NCBI GenBank assembly: GCA_033558025.1
Contig: JAUCEF010000016.1
Location: 620,001 to 684,000 of the forward strand
Reading direction: 5' to 3'
Length of the DNA: 64,000 nucleotides
Source: Phytophthora sp. 'mugwort'
Taxonomy: Eukaryota; Oomycota; Peronosporomycetes; Peronosporales; Peronosporaceae
The position numbers and the translations under genes were made by a program. Position 1 is the stretch's first letter. Every line of letters begins with the position of its first letter. The notes below the pieces were generated by a model. That model ran no database searches. It had not been told where the DNA came from and was given only the letters and a program-made list of their open reading frames with translations. Of the stretch, positions 57,881 through 64,000 are shown one piece after another.

Positions 57881-59828
57881 ATCAACTTGGCAGACATGAT
57901 CCATGCACCAACGGACTCCCAGTACAACACGGGCTAGCTACTCGACGAGCACAACCGTCGCGACAACATCTTCCTGCACGAGTTATTCGAATCCCGGAAG
58001 AATGCTCGCCAGCGCGAACTTGAGGAACTGCACCTGGAAATCAATGATCTGTAGCACCGCCAAGCGACGGAGCCTACCGATGATCAACGGCGGCGGCTGA
58101 CTGAAAAGAGTTCACTACTGGAGGTCAAGATGAAGGTGAAAAGTTCTACGCATCGAAGAAGAAGTTTGCCTCCGACCTCCATGATTCTGAGCGAGGTACT
58201 AAGTACTTCTTCCGACCGCCTCAGATCCTGCACAACACTCCGATTCCCGTCAATTCGCCGGAGGAGTTGGAAGTCATGTGCCAGGAGTTCAACCAGTTTT
58301 GGTCCGGGATCTATCGTTCACTTTCAAGGGAGTTCCATCATGACAAGCCGAAATGGGATCGCATCAAGTGGCCAGATCCTTGAACACACGACCAAGCATC
58401 TGACGCCGAACCAAGCTGCCTATCTTGACAGTCCACTCACAGCAAATGACGGCTATCAAGCATACGTCGTCGGGGAAGGCACCAGGACCCGATGGGTTAC
58501 CCGTGGCCTACTACCTAACTGATGTGCCGCTTTGGAGCCGTATCCTGGAGATTGTCTACGCGGCTCAACTGGAGAGGCGATACTATTCAACGGTAGCCCA
58601 CTTTCGCCCTTTGAATTAGGGAGAGGCGTGCGGCAAGGAGACCCTCTCTCCCCGGGTCTGTTCGTGCCTTACGCGGAATATTTGCTGACCTTGATTCGCG
58701 CCAAGATGAAGGATGCGGGACTTCGATGTGGAGACGCTTCGGTGGTCCATTCAGCTATCAGCTTTGCTGATGACTGCACTGGACTATTGAGGGACCTGCG
58801 GGATACTCAGCGGCTACTGGACTTGGTGGATCTCTTCTGTGAGGCATCGGGCATGGAGCTGAACAAGAACAAGACCGTGGTGCTGCCGTCCCCCCCCCCC
58901 CTGGAATAGTGAAACTGACAGCATCCGTGAGGCACTACAGCAATTGGGACTAAAGGTTGTTGGAAATAACGACTCGGCCAACTGCTTGGTATATACTACG
59001 GTCCCAAGCTCACAGACGCGGCACGGCTACCCAGCACATATTGGCGGACATGCAGACAAGGTGTTCACTGTGGAAGTACCTGGCACACACTCTGCGAGGA
59101 CAAGTGGTCATCCTACAACAGATCACCTTGTCGGTTCTCTGGTACACGGCCAGTGTCTGCTACATACCTGAAACTGGTTTCTAAGACCAAGCCCAGGACA
59201 TGATAGACGGTTCATGACCCAGTCTTCTACGTCGAACATCGTGCCCCGAACTTGGTGGTCGCTGCCCGTGCAGATGGGAGGCCTCGGCTTAACCCCTGTG
59301 AAAACGATGATCGAGGGACTCCAACTACACATGCTCTGCAAGCTGCTCATGGCCGTACGCCAGTCACCGGATGATGTACCCTCATGGGCCGCTCCAGTCA
59401 TTGCGCTGTTTGACTCCGTGATGAAACCTTGGGGACATGACTTTGACATCCTGTACGCGCCGGTCTGGAACAGCCCTCATCATGTGGTGTCTCGACGGCT
59501 AAGACGATGGAGACCGCTTGGTTTGTATTGGCACCATGTTCTCTTCCTTTGGAACACCAAGCTGCGCCCCAAGATCACTCGCAACATGACCAAGTTTGGC
59601 AAGTTGACAATGCCGCTGCTGGACAATGTGGATATTACGACTGCAACCAAGACGCCCAAGACCCTGCGAGCCGCAAACCTGGGCATTGTCCAAGACCTTA
59701 TTCGCTTAAAGGTTTATCGGATATCTGGCTTGTTTGAGCTTAGTCTTGAGGTGGATACCCGCCTCAGGCCGCCAAGCTATCCCAAGTCATCCGTGAGCAT
59801 GGCCAGTCTGGGCGTGCTAACAGCGTGA
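57881..59828 (+). pseudogene. LINE ORF2 reverse transcriptase
   Basis: The entry GKAPGPDGLPVAYYLTDVPL is near 58455-58515. It joins almost at once to ILEIVYAAQLE and, in the next frame, GRGVRQGDPLSPGLFVPYAE, so the palm segment with the first catalytic Asp (the AFD region) is deleted. The FADD motif (58763-58774) is intact. A 12-base C run at 58890-58901 throws the frame just after NKNKTVVLPS. The thumb follows with WWSLPVQMGGLGLTPV. Confidence 0.8.
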
Positions 59829-59934
59829 GCTTCTGCGGGTCTTTCTTAACTAAGATTGACTCGCTGTTACGACCGTTGGCCAACATGCCCATTGGACCCC
59901 GCCCCAAGCCACGCTACGGCTGCGCCCTCCATAC

Positions 59935-60858
59935 TTGGAACTTCAGTGGAACTTCAGTGGCTATGAAGTCGCTGATCTCACGGTGTCGCTAATACGCAAG
60001 CTCCTGGTTCAGTACAAGGTACCCGGCCTGCCAACGACTACACTTGGCCTTGAACAAGCGCCTCTCGCAAATGTATGGGGCAGGGATCTAAAGATGAACA
60101 AGCACGTACTACCAGTGAACGCGGACTTGCTGTACAGACTTCAGCACAACGCACTTTGGGTGGGCTTTAGGCTGCAGCACGTGCAAGGCGCTATGACTCG
60201 CTGCCATCATGGGTGTGGAGTCATTGAAACCGTCTCCCATCTCTTTTGGTATTGTGACTTTGCGGCAACCGTATGGGCGCAATGGCTTGAGGTGTTCCAA
60301 CAGTGGTTTGAGTCTCCCATTGAGTGGGCGACTGTGGTCTACTTCGCGGACATCATGCCTACGCCCCGAGCCAAAAAGGACTTTGGTTACAGCCTCTTTG
60401 CGGTCTTCCACATAGTGAGAGTTGAGGTACTTCGCTGCCTATGGACGCACCGCAATGACATTCGCTTCCACGAGTATGAACCAAGTCTTATCGGCGTCAA
60501 GGCTCGGGTGCACGCCCTGATTAGCCTTCATGTTGCTGCCTTATGGCAGGCAACCCAGGCGCAAGCAATAAGACAGTCCTCGCAGGTGAGTAGGCAACTA
60601 CACACCTTATTTCGAGGACTGCCTGTGTCGGCACCTTTCGACGCCAATGGCCCAAGCGACCACGAGGCGGAAGCCTGTCAGCGGGACTCCTTACCCGCGG
60701 ACATGTTGAACCAGGACAGGGAAGAGACGTCCGGAGCGTTGGCGCCCTTCACGACTGCAGATCCAAGCGATCGCGCGGTGGAAACCCGTCAGCGGAGCTC
60801 CTTTCCCGCGGCCATGTTGAACCGCATCCGGGAAGAGACGCCTGTGGCCCGAAGGTAA
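59935..60858 (+). pseudogene. LINE ORF2 C terminus with RT zinc-binding domain (right arm)
   Basis: Contains the same zf-RVT motif (CHHGCGVIETVSHLFWYC) and C-terminal repeats as the left-arm copy, in a 307-codon open frame. It is separated from the RT by the frame break at 59828 and by an 11-base duplication (AACTTCAGTGG twice) at 59939-59960. The last 80 residues contain two imperfect repeats (RDSLPADMLNQDREETSGAL and RSSFPAAMLNRIREET). Confidence 0.8.
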
Positions 60859-61424
60859 GGCCACAAGCTCAAGGCTTCATCTCGATGTCTTACAATCCGC
60901 CGCCGGCGTGCTCGGCCATTACTGGCTTCAGTCTCCACCACTTTCACGCCCATACGCCAAGTTCCCGGCTCCATTTGCCGATCGCTTAGCGGGCGTTGCC
61001 TTATGTCTGCTGTACCCGAAGGCGGTGTGGATTTTTGAACCCAGGCGGGGCCCCACGTTAGCGGACAGGCGGGCGAAGAACGCGACACGCTACAGACGCT
61101 TACGCGTGTTATGGCATGCACGACATCACTAGACTACTCCTTTGATCGAGGTCTAGAGCGGCGCCACACTCCCGAGCAGCGCGTACTACCAGGCCTACAA
61201 GCCCATGAGACGACGACTGGGAGGCTTTGCCCCTCTAGACCACGACCCTCATCTCTCCTACTGAAGTGCCCGGTCAAGCAGTCTCAAGAACTACCGGGTC
61301 TAACCGTGCTTCCAGGCCTACAGCCCATGAGACGGCGCCCAGTAGCCCCCAAGACCACCAGTCCAGTCACAAGACCAGATATCCCAACCTTCGCGGCCAA
61401 ACCCCAACCATCGTCCGAAAGGTC

Positions 61425-61497
61425 TGGTCGGCCCGGGGATTGAACCCTGGCCGCTTCCGTCCGACACTGGATGCTTAACCAGCTGAGCTATCTGAGC
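61425..61497 (-). repeat. tRNA-like SINE head, right arm
   Basis: Inverted copy of the left-arm tRNA-like segment, with the same A and B boxes. It reads toward the LINE 3' end. Confidence 0.6.
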
Positions 61498-61820
61498 TCA
61501 CTAGAAGTAGGTGGCTCACCACCACCTGGTTCATCGGGTTATACTTGGTTTTTGTATAGACCCCATCGGAAAGGTCCTGCAAATGTCCAACTCGGCCCAG
61601 AGACGTCTCCGGACGTCCACCAGTTTCCTCCTGGACACTAAAATGGGTCTTTCAGGGTACCCACTTTCGAGAAAATGGACCTTTATGGACACCAACGGGA
61701 TACTTCGTACCCAAATGTTGGGTCCACATGACCCAAATCGATCCCAAATAGCCAAATAGGGTAGCTAAGTAGGTTGCTTACTAGCCTTAAAATGTAATGT
61801 ATTTTTTTGTTAACATAGAG

Positions 61821-61966
61821 AGTCTAAACAGCTGAGCTATAGAAAGCATTTGGTCTAGTAATCATGAATGCGTATCCATACCAAAAAAACCATAACTCAC
61901 GCAAACCCACACATGCGCAACATATGCAAACCGGCACTTCAACAAACGCAACATCACCTGCCAACA
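61821..61966 (-). repeat. Copia LTR fragment, right arm
   Basis: Inverted copy of the left-arm LTR scrap at 45412-45557. Confidence 0.8.
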
Positions 61967-62093
61967 ATTATGCTACCAATCGTCCTCAAAAATTCGTGAA
62001 AGAATTGGGTCGATTACGATGGCTCAGCATCACCAGAAGACAGAATTGCTCCTACGCGTCAGCATAGTGTGTTCGTCTCGTTCAATGATATCC

Positions 62094-63206
62094 TCATGAC
62101 TGTCGTTTGACAGGAAAGTGACCAATTGCTTTCCTTCTAAGTGAGCAGTAAGGTGTTCCACTAATGGCTCTTGCCTTGGACAACGTAGTCGAGGATATGC
62201 ATGCACGCCTCAACAGATACCGCTCATTTAGGTAGCGCAACACTTCATTTGGTTCCTCGTGCGCGATGGCATTCCGGCTCCCCTCCGTTTGTACGGCTTC
62301 TATAATAACCACTGCCTTGTCAGAGCCTTTGCATACGTATTTGTACAGGTACTTAGCTGCTGTAATTCCTGTGCAGATCTCTACTGTACATTAATATGGC
62401 AATTGTACTTCTGGGAGAAATAGGAGCATTCTGACTTGCTCCCTCCCTCCCAAAACCAGTTTTCAAGATAAGTTATACCATCTTTTGACATAAATAGTAC
62501 CACCCCGGTTATTGGGAACAACCCAACGATTAGCCGTCTCGTTGGCGTACTCGCGCCCTCTAAATATAAGGACATCCTCCGAGCGCCGACGCCTTCTGTA
62601 GTTACTCACGTTAGCTTGGGTGACCTATACCAACAGTTTCGGAAACCCTTTTGAGCATCGGCCATCCTTCCTGCAAGCGCACTCTGGCCTTAGAGCGCCA
62701 AACGGACCGTCCATCATGCAGGTCATAACGGTCTTGAACAACGCCGGGTTTTGTGGCCTCATCCGGGGTTCTACCGACACCATTTGGCGATAATCTGTCG
62801 CGTACGTGGTTTATCCTCATCAGCCAGAATTATCAAAATTTGTACGTGAGGGAGGTCACGCTTCTGGAACGCTACAGCGTAAATCCGCGCTCAAACACGC
62901 CCCAATACGCCTTCCCAGATCAATGGGATAGATCAATCAACAGTGATTTTAGCTGCTGATCCCACACACGCAAAACGATGTCTGGGCGACCCTGAGCTGT
63001 CTGGCCTTCTGGTAATTCACCAAAATTCCTTCCCGCTCCGGGTTACACGTCTTAGTAAGGAAAACGTCGGAGTTGCCAAATTCGCGAGCAATTGTCATTA
63101 AATTCTGGTACGACTTGTACCTTTTGGCGGGGGCCACCAGTATACGATGATGGTAAGATAATACGTTTATCACTTCGATCCAAGAAGTGTTGCCGAGGGG
63201 CTTCAC
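62094..63206 (-). pseudogene. Helitron Rep domain remnant, right arm
   Basis: Inverted copy of the left-arm Helitron remnant, with the same frameshifts and stops, so the damage predates the duplication. Confidence 0.85.
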
Positions 63207-63557
63207 AGGAGTCTAGATTCTGCAACGGAAACTATGCTGCCCATGTTTTCTAATCCATGTACCAGGTCTTAGTTCATGTATTGTCCATGTTATATTTTAT
63301 GAATTGCTGAAATTACTTACGCAGCTCATTTCGATTTGACGCGCGGAAGCACACACACCACGAATCAGAAGCTGCCACGCCCCCTCCGTCGCTGAGAAGC
63401 TGCTGCGGCCGCCCCCACCCACTCTCCCTGCCACACGCGACGAATCAAGCTGCGCCCGCAGAGCCGAGCTGCCCCATAAGCCGAGACGCCGAGACAAGCT
63501 GCGCGGACATGACACGAGCTGCCCACACCACGAGCTGCCTCGCTGTCACTTCGAGAG

Positions 63558-63573
63558 CCCCCCCCCCCCCCCC
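63558..63573. repeat. 16-base C homopolymer
   Basis: Counterpart of the 14-base G run of the left arm; the length differs by two. Confidence 0.9.
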
Positions 63574-63857
63574 TGCCAGATACAACGACACGAGCTGCGC
63601 GACACAAGCCAGACCAAGTAAAGTCCAAGGTAAAAATCTCGCTACACTCTGTACGCTGCTTACACTTACATTTCACTAACACCCATCTGTCGTCGTTATC
63701 GTGAAGGTTTCGCATCCGTTCGTCCACGCAGAACGCTGTTAGCAGCCTCCCAAACGGTGTGGAGACGTCGTGACCGTTGTTGAGTGCACGTGTGGGGAGG
63801 CCAATTATTGACCACTTTTTGGCCATGTTTTCTCTATGTTTTTGTATTATGGGCATC

Positions 63858-64000
63858 ATGGCGCTGACCAGGAACACAGACAGAATTCAGAAACGACTGA
63901 AAGAGGAAGAGAGACAAGAGAAAGCTACAGCTGAGAAGACGAAAGCCGCTGAAGAGGAGGAAGTAGCTGAGAAAGCTGAGGGGGGAGAAGAAGCTAAGGA
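63858..64000 (+). pseudogene. Lys/Glu-rich protein fragment, right arm, cut by window end
   Basis: ATG at 63858, then TRNTDRIQKRLKEEERQEKA and acidic repeats to the window edge. The sequence beyond the window should show whether an intact gene exists here, since the left copy is broken at the array. Confidence 0.45.

Larger units (their letters stand above)
55020..60860 (+). mobile_element. Non-LTR retrotransposon (LINE), frameshifted
   Basis: A forward element with ORF1, an apurinic-type endonuclease, reverse transcriptase and an RT zinc-binding C terminus in the usual order. It has multiple frameshifts, several at G or C runs, and an internal RT deletion. Its last kilobase belongs to the right arm of the inverted duplication. 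Confidence 0.85.
59801..64000. repeat. Right arm of large inverted duplication (runs off the window)
   Basis: Inverted copy of 43381-47567; the inner end, GGCCAGTCTGGGCG, corresponds to 47567 downward. Differences include about 3 percent substitutions in the LINE part, an 11-base tandem duplication near 59939 and a G/C run of 16 instead of 14. In this arm the LINE continues inward without a break, so this copy retains the original context. Confidence 0.93.

Overview
The window looks like nuclear DNA of an oomycete, most likely Phytophthora or a close relative. The supported genes have short introns (64 to 101 bases) with GT/AG ends, are tightly packed, and include tubulin acetyltransferase, Tat-SF1, a twin-CX9C protein, a ZnT-type transporter and a papain-like protease. 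The repeat fraction (chromodomain Ty3/Gypsy, Ty1/Copia, hAT, pogo, Harbinger, Helitron, a LINE and tRNA-like SINE heads) also fits oomycete genomes. Genus assignment is inference.

Bases 1-6900 are transposon debris: a foldback element, a reverse-strand hAT transposase remnant, a small MITE-like element and a pogo-type transposase remnant bracketed by a perfect 27-base inverted repeat. Bases 6900-15200 are the gene-bearing part: a secreted papain-family protease, a zinc transporter with a His-rich loop, a five-exon Tat-SF1-like splicing factor, an alpha-tubulin acetyltransferase (reverse), a twin-CX9C protein divergent from it, a Ser-rich reverse-strand protein and one candidate exon. These are housekeeping genes with no shared pathway.

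From 15.2 to 21.0 kb lies a decayed chromodomain Ty3/Gypsy element on the reverse strand. From 21.0 to 50.0 kb the window is dominated by a near-identical 2.9-kb unit carrying one tRNA-Ala(UGC) gene: about 3.9 units forward (21.0-32.2 kb), then a Harbinger-bearing spacer (32.2-35.3 kb), then about 2.7 units in reverse (35.3-43.2 kb) and another 0.85 unit in reverse (47.6-50.0 kb). The reverse array is interrupted by a 4.4-kb block (Helitron Rep remnant, LTR scrap, tRNA-like sequence, LINE 3' end) whose inverted copy closes the window (59.8 kb to the end). Between the two arms sit a Copia element with both LTRs recognisable (50.0-54.6 kb) and a frameshifted LINE (55-60.9 kb).

I found no new defence or biosynthetic gene system. 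The most interesting structure is the inverted tRNA-Ala array, whose rearrangement breakpoints repeatedly fall in tRNA or tRNA-like sequence. Near-identical inverted repeats and long G/C runs also make assembly error a real alternative, and I flag where it matters.
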